Assembly: GCF_016920785.2 (NCBI RefSeq)
Contig: NW_024609857.1
Location: forward strand, 127,279,094-127,343,093
Direction of reading: 5' to 3'
Origin: Ixodes scapularis
Taxonomy: Eukaryota > Arthropoda > Arachnida > Ixodida > Ixodidae
DNA length: 64,000 nucleotides
Shown: in pieces, positions 33,178-44,589 of the stretch
How positions within the stretch are numbered: position 1 is the first letter of the stretch
How the letters are laid out: the number at the start of each line of letters is the position of its first letter
Position numbers and translations under genes: made by a program
Notes under the pieces: model-generated
What the model was told of the DNA's origin: nothing
Databases searched by the model: none
What the model saw: the letters and a program-made list of their open reading frames with translations, nothing else

Positions 33178-34538
33178 CGCTGCCGGGGCGTCGTTTCGGT
33201 CTCTGGTAGCGTTCCAGTGGGGGCCCTCCGACGTTCGTGGAGGATCTTGGCGTCGGTCGTCTTCGGCGACTCCACCTCCAGGGGTTGCCGCGCATAGTTT
33301 TCCCGGCGTGGAGCGAGGAACGACAGGCTTTCACGTCGGGGTCGGTGCATCGGCGAAGCTGGACATCGTGGCGAAGGCGACCGGAACTCTCGGCGGAACG
33401 CAGGCTCGGGGGACTGAGGTCGTCGCAGGTACTCGTCGATTTCCCGAGGGCGTTCACCATAACGGGGTCGCGGGTCGTTCGGGTGGAACCCGCGGAGCCC
33501 GAGTCGACGGTATGGGCATCGGTGGTAGGTGTGGTCTGCTTCCCCGCATTGGAAGCACAGAGGGCGTCGGTCGGGCGTTCGCCACACATCGGTCTACCGG
33601 GGTGCACGGGGCTCCTGGCTGGCGTACTGGAACTGGTCCTTGCGGCGTCGGTCGTACTGCGGCGCAGGAGACTGACGTCGGGGCGGCGCGACATAGGCGC
33701 GAGTAGGAGGCGGTGGCCGTCGGGCCACTGCGGCGTAAGTTAGCGTGGGTTCTTCGGGGACTGCCACGCCGATGGGAGCCTCTGGTTAGATGGCTCTCTG
33801 CACTTCTTGCCGCACGACCTCGGCGATGGAGATCGAGGCGGGGCGATCAGTGTCGGGTAGAATTTTCCGGAGCTCTTCCCGGACGATGTCCCGGACAATT
33901 TCACGAAGGTTGTCAGCGCGGATGCGGCCCTCGTCGATTCGGGAAGATGCCAGCGTCGAAGCAACAGGCGTGTCGGCGAGTCGGTTGTAGTGGCTGGCTC
34001 AGGCTTGCAGGGCACGCTCGATGTTCGTTGCCTCGGCGACAAAGTCTTCGACAGTTGTCAGAGGGCTGCGGACAAGGCCACCAAAGATGTTTTCTCTCAC
34101 GCCCCGCATGAGGATTCGTAGCTTCTTCTCTTCTGTAGCCCGAGGGTCGGCGCGGGCGCTCAGGCACAGGATGTCCTCTACGAAGCCGGTGACACTCTCG
34201 TTGGGACCCTGGGTTCTGGTTCGCAGTAGGTCCTCGGCTCTCTCTCGGCGGCGGTGGTTGATGAAGGTAGCCTTGAGATCGGTCTTGAAAATGTCCCACG
34301 ACGTCAGGGAGGACTCATGATTCTCGTACCAGTGCTTGGCGGTCCCCTCAAGCGAAAAATAGACATCGTGCAGGCGCTGCTCGTCTGTCCAGGAATTGTG
34401 GCGGGCAACGCGTTCATACTGGTCAATCCAGTCTTCGACGTCTTCGTACTGCTCGCCGTGGAATGGAGCCGGTGTCCGAGGAGCGACGGGTCGGTAGACG
34501 ACGGCAGGAGCGGCGGGGGTCGGCGACTGGTTGGCCAT
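33162..34538 (-). pseudogene. Gypsy A gag
   Basis: Begins MANQSPTPAAPAVVYRPVAP and runs as a capsid-like helical region (YEDVEDWIDQYERVARHNSW, FSLEGTAKHWYENH) to a stop at 33999-34001. Further stops lie at 33786-33788 and 33594-33596. A single CCHC knuckle CFQCGEADHTYHRC lies near 33515-33560, followed by an Arg/Ser/Pro-rich tail. Gag would assemble the particle and bind the RNA. The segment before the pol overlap keeps GGGAAAAC, also present in element B. Confidence 0.8.
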
Positions 34539-34722
34539 CGTCGGCTGCCTGGTCCTGGGTGGTCAGAGTCCGTATTCCGGGTGTAGCCCTTGGGTTCGGC
34601 GACTTGATCGAGTCTCGATCTGGTATTCGTTGGGTTCTCGGGAGCTTGGGTTCGGACTTGTATTGCGGGAACTCGGAGGGCTGCGCTGCACGGACATGCG
34701 GTACCCAGCACCCCCACTAAAA

Positions 34723-35180
34723 TGTCACGGGTGGTGACCAAAAAAAACAGAAAATAAAAAGGAAGAAATAAACGTTTAATGTGGCGAACTTGTGCCAAAA
34801 ATAAAAGGGTACAAACGATAATAACAGAGCGTCGCGGGCGTCGAAGTCGGCGTAGCAGCAAAGTCGGACGCTGGGGTGAAACTGACTCGCTCGCCTGGCG
34901 GAATCGCTTATGTACCCTCGTGGGTTTCTGTATCGTTCGGCGTAGAAGGTTCGGCGCGTAGAACATTCTAACCTCGAATCAGCCAAGACGGTTCTCGAAT
35001 TCACCAGAACATCACATTACAGAGTCAACAAAAATGTGTGGCCGCGGCCACGATTCGAACCCTGGCCTTCCGCGTGGAAGGCAAGCGCGATAACCGTTAA
35101 ACCACGCGCGTGCTTTTTTTTTTTCTTTATTGCATTAGGCTACGCGCGTGCTGCCTACTTGACCAGCTGCGCGCGTAGCA
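34723..35180 (-). repeat. 5' LTR of Gypsy A
   Basis: 458 bp, starting TGTCACGGGTGGTGACC and ending GCGCGTAGCA in plus-strand reading. Relative to the 3' LTR it has an extra stretch of about 37 bases (T10 plus a repeat of GGCTACGCGCGTGC) near 35114-35150. Confidence 0.85.
35039..35110 (-). promoter_or_regulatory. tRNA-Gly-like Pol III module in the 5' LTR of Gypsy A
   Basis: Same module as in the other LTR. Here box B is a perfect GGTTCGAATC and box A reads GTGGTTTAACGG. Confidence 0.65.
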
Positions 35181-35430
35181 ATATGGAGGGCGGTCCAAAG
35201 CAAACCGCTAATAAAGCACGCAAAGAAAAAAAAAAAAAAAGAAAAAAAAAAACAGAATTTGTTTTTAATTTTCTTTTTTATAACTTTTTCCTTCCGTTTT
35301 TGTTTAGTAAAGCGTGCGGAAGTGTATGAAAGAGAATTTATGGACAGTCTACCGAGACGCCAGAGACGGGAAAAAAATGTTCTTGGATGGGAGGAAACGG
35401 AGACACTGAAGACTGCTTACGTGTAATATA
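35181..35430. other. Spacer between Gypsy A and a palindromic MITE
   Basis: Contains an A-rich/GA tract at 35226-35255. Nothing else recognised; 35181-35184 (ATAT) is the right target duplication of Gypsy A. Confidence 0.5.
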
Positions 35431-35742
35431 CACTAAAAAAAAAAGCCCATGCGTCTGCTTTCCCGCACAACACTCGGAGAGCCAATCACCGTAACCTACG
35501 GAGGCAGCTCAGCGAATGACGATGCCGAAACATATGTTTAGACCAAAAAACGCGGTCTGAGTTGCGACATTAAGCAATGCAAGGGTGACGTTTTGCATTG
35601 CTTAATGTCACAACTCAGTCTGCGTTTTTTGGTCTAAACATATATTTCGGCATCGTCATTCGCTGTTCTGCCTCCGTAGGTTGCGGTGATGGGCTCTCCG
35701 AGTGTTGTGCGGGCAAGCAGACGCACGGGATTTTTTAGAGTG
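35431..35742. mobile_element. Palindromic mariner-type MITE, 312 bp, TA target duplication
   Basis: The two halves are inverted copies for about 150 bases each. Ends are CACTAAAAAAAAAAGCCC on the left and, in reverse complement, CACTCTAAAAAATCCC on the right, flanked by TA (35429-35430 and 35743-35744) as for Tc1/mariner elements. The arms share CGTCTGCTT, CAACACTCGGAGAGCC, ATGACGATGCCGAAA, GGTCTAAACATAT and GCATTGCTTAATGT; the loop is about 15 bases around AGGGTGACGTT. Confidence 0.8.
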
Positions 35743-36687
35743 TAATGCGAGAGCATTCCTACCCGCGGCGCGTTCCAACAAGCAGCACTTCACGTCTTCC
35801 TTCTGCACACGACGCTCTGGCGGTGGCATCACAATCCCCCACTGTGCAGGTGCGGCGAAACCCGCAGGCTTCACGACGGCTTCTGTGACGAAGCATTTGC
35901 TGTGCTGTGCTTTTCTTCGTGTTTTTTTTTTTTTTTTCTGAGGCGCGTCCGCTTTCTTTTGGAGCGCCCCCGATGGCTACCGTGATGAAGCATCTGCATT
36001 GCTGTGGTTTTGTCTGTTTTATTTCTGAGGTGCGTGCTTGATGAGGTAGTTTTATTACTATCTTTCGGGCACAACGCCGACGATTTTTCGCGTAATGGGG
36101 CAAGTAAGGAAATTCAGTGGGAAAAAAAAAAAAAAGGACTCATGGCGGGAGGTTGAAAGTGAAAAGGCTCACTTTGGTGGGATCTTTGAGTGACTTCGAG
36201 GGGAGAATACAACAAAAGAAACTGCTGTCCAAAAATCAAGGTGCGTGTTCGTTTTAAAGCGTCGGGGCATTGATCGAAAATTGAGCGTGAAGGTGCGAAC
36301 TGATGCCGAGCTTAGTTTATAGCCCTTGTCGCTACATAATACCAACCAGCATAGCGCACGAAAACTATAAAATCATTATAATTAAAAAATAAAAGGAAAA
36401 CATGCCAATCCCAGTTAAGCCACAGCAATCACCACAATCCACGTCCGAGTTTAGCGTCCCTTGTGGTGTGTTTCCGTTGTTTGAGATAATTTTAAGCGCA
36501 TCCTGAAAGCAATTTTCTCGCATGTGTTGGCTGCATTCTCGACATCTGTTGCAGATGCGTCATGAATAATGCAACATACTTTACCCTAAAAAATATTCAG
36601 TCAGCTAGACTGCTCCTATGACGCGAAGTCTTCGTTCCCCACCGAGGTATTAACTATAAAGGCAGCTAGACAAAATATTCTACAATA
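35743..36687. other. Intergenic stretch, no gene recognised
   Basis: A T-rich tract lies at 35921-35938. The block GCATTTGCTGTGCTGTG / GCATCTGCATTGCTGTG around 35895-36005 is partly repeated. No coding motif. Confidence 0.4.
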
Positions 36688-38631
36688 AAGTGCCCTTACA
36701 AAAATATGTATGGACACTTCTAGGACGTTCTATAGAGCAGCGTCCATAGGCAGAACAAAAGACGTCTATAGGCAGACCACAACCTCTGTTGCCTCCGTGA
36801 AGTCGTCCTATGGCTGCCCTATAGAATATTGGCCAATGGACGTTCTATGGACGTCCTATTCTATGGATGATGTGTGGTCATCCTATGCCCTCTCTATGGT
36901 AAGACGCCATATAGAGTCCATAGGGACTCTATAGGGTGTCTACACAAGGTCTTTACGGTGTCTATAGGGTGCTTGCAGAAAACCCATACGAAGTCTACAA
37001 GGTGTCCCTAGGGAGTCCACAGGGAAGCCATACAATGTCTACACAGGGTCCTCATGGGGTCTGCAGAGAAGCCATACAAGGTTTACAGGGAGTCCCTACA
37101 GGGTCCGCAGAGAAGCCACTCAGGGGGTCTGCTACGGGGTCCGCACCGACCAACCTTTCTAGAGAAAGTCAGTTGGGAAACGCTAAAGAGCTTGCTCTGA
37201 AAAAGCGGCACCTGATCTGTACTCGAAAACCGAACTAATTTCGATCGCAACGCCACCATTCCACCCGCAGAGGCCACTCGGACAACTGCACGACCGCGTG
37301 TGCTGGTTTAGGACTATCGATATTCGACAACATGTGACTGTTCTGCTTTGGCTTTAATCGGCCACTTTGGCGCCGAAACATATACGGTAGAGAGGGGTTT
37401 CAGGGATGCCAACCCCCGTCTCCCAGGCGGACGTTACGCGAATTGCAACCGAAGTTAGGACGCACCCAAGTTGGGACGCGCTACCTGAAGTCGTTGGTGA
37501 GGCATGGCTGTAAAAAGAAATATTAATTGTGCCGCAAATCCCTGTAAGCTAAAAGTGTATGCAAACATCACGCCCTTGTCATTTTGTACTATCTCCAATA
37601 AAGGTTTCTAGAAAAAGAGCTTTTTCCCATTTGTTTTACGCGAAAACGTGCTCTGTAAAGGTCATTTTAAAGAGTGTAGGGTCCTTAGGGGTCTGCAAAG
37701 AAGCCATACAAGGTCTATAGGGAGTACGTACGGGGTCCACAGGGAAGCCATACAGGGTCCCCAGGGTAGACATACAGGGTCTACACGGGCTCCTTATGAA
37801 GTCTGCAGAGAAGCCATACAGGGTCTGCACGGAGTCCCTACAGGGTCCATAGAGAAGCCACTTTAAGCGATGGTGGTACCGCGGTGTGAGAATCGCACTC
37901 CCTAGCTCCTAGATGATTGGCCTCATAATAAAATGGCTTGCCTACACTTTCGTGACGTGAAAAAAAAAAAAAACATAAAGTAAGGTTTTGATACTGCGCG
38001 CATACAGCATACCTAGAATTACTTACGCGTCGCGCGCAGACCCAGCCTAGTATACCGCTGTTTTACGACGATCATCTACATGACCGCAATTTCGATAGGC
38101 ACCAGTGCGCCCCCTATGGGTTGTGAAAGTTGCGAATATCTACGGGAGCCGCAGCGACCCACATTTATCTACCTCCCACTGAGAAAGTAAAAACATTATT
38201 CCGGCACCATACTAAACACTTCCATCTCCACAATGAATATACCCTGAGGTTGGATATGCCTCCAGACATCAATGTAACATATTGATACCCGGAACTTAAT
38301 TAACAACTCTTTAACTCAGACACCTCGCTACACCTAAAGAAAACGTCTACCCGACATCACTTTATTAATGTACCAATATATAGCTCACACCATAGAGAGG
38401 CAATAGGATGTCCATAGACTCACCAGGTCCATAGAACGGAAATAGGAAGGAAGGAAAAACTTTTTCTTTCGCGAAGATCTCTATAGCATTGTTGTGTCCA
38501 TTCTGTGGCAAACCAGTGGTACATAGACGGTCTAAGAACTGTCTACAGGAATCCATAGGATGGACAAAGGGGTAATAGAACGGCTAAAGTATGGACATAG
38601 GACGTTCATACATATTTTTGTAGGGGTGACA
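36688..38631. mobile_element. 1.9-kb element with inverted ends and an internal minisatellite
   Basis: Left end CCTTACAAAAATATGTATGG and, read from the right, CCCCTACAAAAATATGTATG are inverted repeats. Next to each end are many copies of GTCCATAGG/CCTATGGAC-type motifs, and the interior has a degenerate minisatellite in which AGAAGCCATAC-like units recur (about 37023, 37068, 37107, 37697, 37746, 37812, 37850). The minisatellite occurs in two blocks, 36900-37150 and 37680-37865, separated by unrelated sequence. No transposase. Open frames here merely follow the repeat. The target duplication is not clear. Confidence 0.6.
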
Positions 38632-39479
38632 CCACCACAGCGACGGACCAAGCATGCGCGCTGTAACCTTTCGTACTTCAACTATCGCCCTTCTCTTCTT
38701 CGTAAGTTTTCATCACTTCATCGGCCAGACACTTGACCGAAAATGGACAGTTTCAAGAGATTTCTAATTTTTGAGCAATCCACATGTTTTCCAGTGATAG
38801 GGCATCATCACTTAACAATTTTCCAATTATAAATGAGAACGACTGACAGCTCTGCGGAGATTTCGGAGCACTTAAGTCGCATGCTGCACCCGATCTGTGT
38901 TTCTCGGCACATGCTATCAACTTTATTGCAGTTGTTGACAGAGCAAACGCTCGCAGCATGATATATGTCTCATTAATGCAAACCATATAATCTTTGTGGT
39001 GTCGACCGACGTGACTGGTTTATTACTATACTCTTTGTAGGCTTTAGAATGTTTAGCAATTCCTTTCGCCCTTATCCTGCTTCTGTTAAACAAGGTGCAG
39101 CAGTACTGACGTATCACTTGCGTAAATACATTTTCCTGAGAAAAAAAAAACGATTTTAGGGCACCGTGTAATACCACTGTGCGCAATTACACTGCTAAAA
39201 TATTGACTCGTTTTCCGCCCTTTTTAAAGAACCAGAAAAAAAGTCTTAATCGCTCTGCAAGCTTGATATGCTGCTCGGTTTGAAGAGTTATTATTTACCG
39301 AGTCAAGCATCAATGTGCACGGATGGTACTACCTATGGAGAATTGTCTCAAACTTAAGTGAGTTGCATGGACGTTAGTCAAAATATAATAAATAAAAAAA
39401 AGAAGAAACGTTCAGCCTTTTCACTCTCGTGAAGAAGAAAGATCAGCGGAGCTGTACTCGACACACTATGTGCTTATTC
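38632..39479. other. Intergenic stretch, nothing recognised
   Basis: No protein motif, tRNA-like box or terminal repeat seen. Confidence 0.4.
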
Positions 39480-39850
39480 TTAGTAAAACATATAAAATAG
39501 CGCAACAGAAAGACAAGGACAAGAAGTATACAGGACAGGCGCTAACTTTCAACTAGTTTTATTCATGAAAATTGAACACATATATACACACGACAGGCAA
39601 AGCAGCCCCACGCAAAAGTTGATTAATTTTTCACCCGATCACTCAAAAACTGAAATTCATTACAATGAAGAACAATAGAAGTGTCGCTGACACATGCCGT
39701 CCCACTTTTTTTTTATAAAGAAAGCTTCCAATAGCTCTCGTTTGTTTTTCGCGCTGTTTCCTACGATGTATTCCCACCAACGCGCCCAACTATCCATCCG
39801 TCTATTATAGCTTGAAAGGTTGCCGCCATCTACGAGCGACGGCGGAAACC
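39480..39850 (-). mobile_element. PLE-D: 3' end of a Penelope-like element
   Basis: On the minus strand the frame gives NSAKNKRELLEAFFIKK (about 39710-39760), then after a shift SDTSIVLHCNEFQFLSD, the C-terminal end of Penelope polyproteins where the Glu-bearing ELLEAFFI helix closes the GIY-YIG domain. The tail contains AAGTTAGCGCCTGTCCTGTA, closely similar to the PLE-B tail, and CTTGTCCTTGTCTTTCTG. Only this 3' portion is present. Confidence 0.65.
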
Positions 39851-40342
39851 ATACTGGTTGTGTGCTTGCCGTCGTCGCGTATAGATGGCGGTAGCAGTCA
39901 AGGTAGGTTTGTGTCGACATACACGGACACGACCTGGGGAACCTAACCATTCACAACTCCGTTTAAAAAAAAAAAAAAGCCTTTGCATTGATTTATTTTT
40001 TGTCTTTTGGGAGCATTTATTGTCGCAGCCACCTGCACAAAAGTTAAAAAAGACCCCCACTACCCTTGGTGTTTTAGTTTTTCCCCAATGTAGCCCTGCA
40101 TCCCAAGAAACCTGAGTGCTCGCTTCGCTGCAGAACACAGTGGCAGCCAATATCTTCTCTAAAAGGGGGATTAACAAATTACAAATCGCAGAATACAATT
40201 GGACTACAGAAATGCGATTTGCGCTAAGACAATCTGCGAATGTCTTGGATTGCTCCTTGACTGAGCGCACATCGCACTGTCTTAGGCTAGTGTCTCTGAG
40301 CTTCGCCACTGGCTAGGATCCTTCCGTCTTTGGCAGTGATTG
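39851..40342. other. Intergenic stretch
   Basis: A run of A occurs at 39965-39977. Open frames on both strands have no motif. Confidence 0.4.
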
Positions 40343-40722
40343 ACTGTGTTATACTCTGTCTCATCCTACGATGGACTAAGACCAAAGCCACGTGCCGTCA
40401 GGTCCAATCACGTTCCACGCTATATTATGACACGCTTAACATTGATTAGGGGTGGACGAATAATGCTTGAATCCAAAAACGCCGCATCGTTTCTATAGCT
40501 TCAACCCTGCAAATAGCCTATATGTCGTGGGCTTCTATGCAATGCAAAATTGTTGAGTCACTCAGTGCCCTGCGATTCAAACCACTGTCCACCCGAGACG
40601 CAAGCACCGATACGTGCATCGAAGCGAAATACCGCACAATTTCTAAGTGGCTCGTGATTGTACCTGGCGGTCCGTAGCTTTCGCCTTTAGTCCATCGTAG
40701 GGTGAGACGAAGTATAGTGTCC
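40343..40722. mobile_element. MITE with about 65-bp imperfect inverted ends
   Basis: Left TCTCATCCTACGATGGACTA and right TAGTCCATCGTAGGGTGAGA are inverted; matching continues to GGTCCAATCACG / CGTGATTGTACC. About 250 bases of unrelated sequence lie between. No clear target duplication. Confidence 0.6.
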
Positions 40723-41733
40723 TCAAAGAAAGGTAAACAGGCATGCAGATTTACTTGAAGTGTTACAACAGCTGTGAAGGGGATCCCGAACTCAGAACGT
40801 ACAGTTATGAAAGTAAAAAGTAAGGAGCGAAATTTTAAATTTGGCTAAGACTCAACGTTTGACAACAAATTAGGAAGAGGCAGATTGTGGCTGGTCTCGG
40901 CTTCATTTTGTAGAAGGCGCCAATGGACAGCATCCACGTCGAGCTGAATGAGCGAGTCGTCTCTGACGCCTACCTCCCTCGCTCGCCGACCAAGGAGTTT
41001 CAGGTTGTCATTCGAGATGTACAGTGAAAAAATACGTAGTACTTGGACAATATGAGCTTAAATAACCCTTCATCTTTCACTGGCGTACCTTTCGGTTTCT
41101 GAAAGTGATTCGATCCAAACTGGTAATAGAACGCGCAAAGTTTAGTTCCCATTCTTTGAAATATATCACACATCGAGAGATAATAAAAAAAATGGACGCT
41201 GAAAAAAACAGGGTTGGGGGATTCCGCTCGTACTGTTCGCAGGGGGGGGGGGGGGGGGGTTTGTTCAGATATCGTGTTGGAGTGCGATGCTAATATAGGC
41301 GGATCACGTTTTTTGCTGGAAATTCTTCCCCCGGATATATATGTAAGTTCTGAAGCACTTTCTTCATATCGCAAACAACTATTCCTACGTTTGAATATCG
41401 TCTGAGCTAAATCAGAACTCTCCCTGCTAAAAATACTTTATTTTTTTTTTTCTTTTGTTTTTGGCCGACGAGCCGCACCTAACTTACCAGAACATTTATG
41501 CCAAGAATTACCTAATTGTTGTATCGGGGATGCAATAAGCGCGCATTGCCGAGCGCGTGCTCACGCGCTTCGGGAACCCGTTCTTGTGACGCCGTGCCCA
41601 GCTACCGGCGTAACGTCCCCCCCCCCCCTCGGGTGTTCGGTCACCCGATGGCTCCGGCAGTCTTGCAATAGACCTTGTACAGCGAAGAACCCCATCGGCC
41701 TGGCCCTCTGGACACTACACACTGACGACGAGG
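40723..41733. other. Intergenic stretch with poly-G and poly-C tracts
   Basis: G18 at 41242-41259 and a C-run near 41618-41628. No gene recognised. The last part may be the decayed upstream portion of the Gypsy element starting at about 41734. Confidence 0.4.
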
Positions 41734-41779
41734 GTGGGATGCATGAAGGGGAAAGAGGCTGGTCTAAGCTTTAAAACAG

Positions 41780-42571
41780 GTGTGACTCCGAAGTTCTTCA
41801 AAGCTCGAAGTATGCCGTTCACACTGAAGCCAGCTGTAGAGGAAGAGCTAAAAAGGCTAAAAGCGGCTGGCGTCATTGAAGCAGTAGCACATAGTGTCTA
41901 CGCCACACCAGTCGTTCCGGTAATCAAGAAGGTCGGGTCTGTACGTCTATGGGGGGACTATAAAACAACAGTTAACCCATGGCTAAATGTAGAAGAGTAC
42001 CATTGCCCAGGTTGGAAGACAAGCTAGGAACGGCGGAGTGAGCGATGGTTTTCTCCGAAATTGACCTATGTCGGGCGTACCAGCAGGTTCCAGTCCATCC
42101 CGAGTCACAACAGTATCTTACCATCAACACGCACAAGGGCCTGTTGTGTGTCAAGCGCTTGGCTTTTGGTATCGCGTTAGCACCAGCAATATTTCAGCAG
42201 ATAATGGATAGTTTGCTAGCGGGAACCGAAGGAGTTACATGTTATTTCGACGATATCCTGATAACGGGGAAGACAGCTGTGGATCATCTCAAGAATTTAG
42301 AGCAAGTACAGAAGAGGCCAAGTGACAAGGGTGCCCGAGTCAAGTCTGAAGTTCCTAGGACATCAGATCAGCGAACAAGGGATAGCTGTGCCGGGAGAAA
42401 ATGTGCAAGCAATCCAAAATACGCCTAGGTTACAAGAGTCCAAACAGTTACAGTCGTTCCTGGGGATGGTCACATTCTACGGAAAGTTTCTCCCTGATTT
42501 CTCGACTACGCTAGCGCCGCTGAACGAGCTATTAAAAAAGTATGTCACCTGAGCCTGGAGCAATCGTAATC
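41780..42571 (+). pseudogene. Gypsy N reverse transcriptase
   Basis: Shows FKARSMPFTLKPAVEEELKR, ATPVVPVIKKVGSVRLWGDY (about 41910-41965), then after a shift FSEIDLCRAYQQVPVHPESQ, NTHKGLLCVKRLAFGIALAP (42125-42185) and the catalytic box CYFDDILITG (42239-42268). Another shift comes near 42310, then SLKFLGHQISEQGIAVPGEN and LQSFLGMVTFYGKFLPDF (42450-42505). A TGA replaces the usual Trp after YVT at 42549-42551. Not functional. Confidence 0.8.
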
Positions 42572-43131
42572 GTAATCGTAATCTTTATTTGCTCAGGAGA
42601 GCCGTGGCACCGCGGAAAGGCGACAGCCCGTACCATGGAGGCCCGCGGTGCCACGTCTAGTGATGATGATTATGAGATGATATATACAAGGGGGGGGAGG
42701 ACGACGCGGCCTTCTCAACATCGCAAGCAGCGTTGCTTTGGGGTTTGCCAAGACACTTCTATCGGCTGTAAGAAGTGCCTGGGCGAACGGTGCTGTCCGG
42801 AGGCTTCACCGTGCGGCTGGGAAAGCCTTGGCAGTTTGATGGTGTTGAGGACGACGTGCTCTTCTGATCCGCCGCACGAGTCTTGGAGGTTGGGCGGCGG
42901 TAGGCCAGTAGGCAAGCGAGCCAAGGTGACCTTCGGAAGGCAGTTCAGTGGACCTTCTGGATGGTAAAGCCCTGGAGGTTGATGGTGCGCTCGCTCGCTT
43001 CGTTGAAGGCAGCGGCTCCAGGCGGTGGCCCAGTCAAAGTAGACTGCTGCCGCCCCCGATGCATTGACGTCCAGGGCTAGAACGTAGCGCCCCGGTCACC
43101 CGGTATAGCTTCCTGGCATCGTCGTCGTCCA
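42572..43131 (-). mobile_element. 5'-truncated LINE tail inserted in Gypsy N
   Basis: On the minus strand the insert ends AATAAAG(ATTACG)n, a simple-repeat tail seen on the plus strand as (CGTAAT)n at 42566-42588. It is flanked by AGCAA on both sides (about 42560-42564 and 43127-43131). Removing it rejoins the Gypsy frame as TWSK-RCQDAFDMMKKLLV-like sequence. The body has no recognised domain. Confidence 0.65.
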
Positions 43132-43298
43132 GCAAGCGCTGTCAAGACGCTTTTGACATGATGAAGAAGCTTCTGGTTGTCGCACCTGTTCTGGCACACT
43201 ACGACCCAAAAGCAGACCCTCAAGTATCATGTGATGCATCGGCATACGGTCTTGGAGCTGTCCTGTCTAGTGTGTTCTCCAGAGGTGACATTCGACCT
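43132..43298 (+). pseudogene. Gypsy N connection segment and start of RNase H
   Basis: Reads QDAFDMMKKLLVVAPVLAHY (43138-43197), then VSCDASAYGLGAVLS with the first catalytic Asp of RNase H, and is cut at IRP by the LTR of the CsRn1-like element. It resumes as IAFAPRTLTPSEKNYSQLEK at about 50727. Confidence 0.8.
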
Positions 43299-43433
43299 GT
43301 TGGCCTGGACGAAAGGAACCAGCTTGGACAGCGTTTGGATTCGAACTGATTTTTTAATCTTGCGCGCTGCAGAGGCATCTCCACCTCGTCGTCATCGTCT
43401 GTGCGACATGAGCTGGCCGTGAGTGTCGCTACA
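43299..43433 (-). repeat. 3' LTR of the CsRn1-like element
   Basis: Contains AAAGGAACCAGCTTGGACAG, GCAGAGGCATCTCCACCTCG and GTGAGTGTCGCTACA, shared with 50577-50715. Confidence 0.75.
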
Positions 43434-43629
43434 AGGTTCCCACCTGTAGAGCGGGAGGCCCCGAGAGGGCTCATGTGATGTGCTTTGGGCTGTTTGTGCG
43501 CAGCGAAGGTGGAGACGGGGCGGCAGGGGTTGCAGCAGCAGCTGAGGAAGAGATGTTGGCTAGATATGCCAGCTCGACGTAGTCGGCTTGGTGACGTCAC
43601 GACGGCCGTTGATGTCGAGTGTGACTGTC

Positions 43630-44572
43630 ATGGGTTTTCGATCAAGCTATCGGAACGGTCCGCCGTATGCCGGTACCAGAGGTCGATGGAATTGGTCGCG
43701 TCGCAAGAAAACGTGCGAGCACGTCTCAAGGTCTTGGCTAACGAAGACGTGTCGATGGCTCCGTTGAGCTTGTAGAGCGGGACGGAGAAGACGAAAGTTT
43801 TGTCGAAGGTCGTTGACGTAGCCATTGGGGTCTTCTCTTGACTCAGATGAAGGTGGAGAGAAGAAATCGCCAGGTAGGCGCAGTGGCGTGCCGTAGACCA
43901 ACGGGCCGCAAAACCGCCAAGATCTGCCTTGAGCGCCGAGCGAAGGCCCAACACAACGAGAGGAAGGCGGTCGGCCCAATGTTCTCGCGGCTCCTACCTG
44001 GCAAGAGCTGCCTTCAACTGGCGGTGCAACCGTTCTAACATGGCGTTAGCCGACGGATGATAAGAGGTGGTGTGGATGTGTCTGATGCCCAGGATGGTGG
44101 TGAAGGTGGCAAACAGAGCGGACTGAGATTGCCGCCCTCTGACAGTAGTGACCGCAGCATGGCAGCCGAAACGAGTCACCCAGCCGTCGACGAAGGCTGC
44201 AGCGACTGTTTTTGCTGTGATGTCAGGTACAGGGAATGCCTCGGGCCATCTCGTGAATCTGTCCACGCACGTCAGCAAATAAGGGGCTCTCTGTGATGAT
44301 GGAAAGAGTGCCACAAGGTCGATGTGGATGTGTGCAAACCTGGAGTCCGGTGGACGAACGGGTGAGAGGAGGGTGATTGTGTGTCGGGTGATTTTAACGC
44401 GTTGGCATTGAACGCACGTTCGTGCCCAGCGACGTAATTCCCCATTCATATTCCACCAGAAGAAGCGAGCAGTTATAAGTTTCTGTGAGGCGCCGATTCC
44501 GGGGTGGCTCTTGTTGTGTAGATGGTGGAAAAGAGCGCGACGAAACGCTGGTGGTATGAACGGGCGGGACAC
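43630..44572 (-). pseudogene. CsRn1-like integrase
   Basis: Sense reading from 44572: HHLHNKSHPGIGASQ and CVQCQR form the HHCC zinc domain; HIDLVALFPSS carries the first catalytic Asp; VTTVRGRQSQS stands where relatives have TDRG, so the second Asp appears replaced by Val; MLERLHRQLK keeps the Glu. A stop at 43994 and shifts follow, with VYGTPLRLPGDFF and VFLRRDQFHRPLVPAYGGPF in other frames. Integration would fail. Confidence 0.75.
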
Positions 44573-44589
44573 GCCAGTTGATGTTTCGC

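Larger units (their letters stand above)
28377..35180 (-). mobile_element. Gypsy element A: full-length but decayed LTR retrotransposon
   Basis: A 6.8-kb Gypsy (Metaviridae) element on the minus strand with LTRs at 28377-28767 and 34723-35180 and an ATAT target duplication (28373-28376, 35181-35184). The order is gag, then protease-reverse transcriptase-RNase H-integrase. A purine tract (AAAGGGGGGAGTAA in the sense strand) adjoins the 3' LTR at about 28768-28782. The gag and pol frames contain many stops and a 34-base deletion, so the copy is dead. Two tandem CACGTG-array repeats (28835-29718) inserted in its 3' untranslated region. It is a close relative of element B at 59355. Confidence 0.9.

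Noticed and set aside
33119..33743. Long plus-strand open frames (168-195 residues) opposite Gypsy A gag and pol
   Set aside because: They are antisense shadows of the G+C-rich retrotransposon genes with no motifs of their own.
36710..37238. Protein-like repeats (YGVYR, EAIQG) in open frames
   Set aside because: They are translations of the minisatellite; the same repeats appear in several frames and on both strands.
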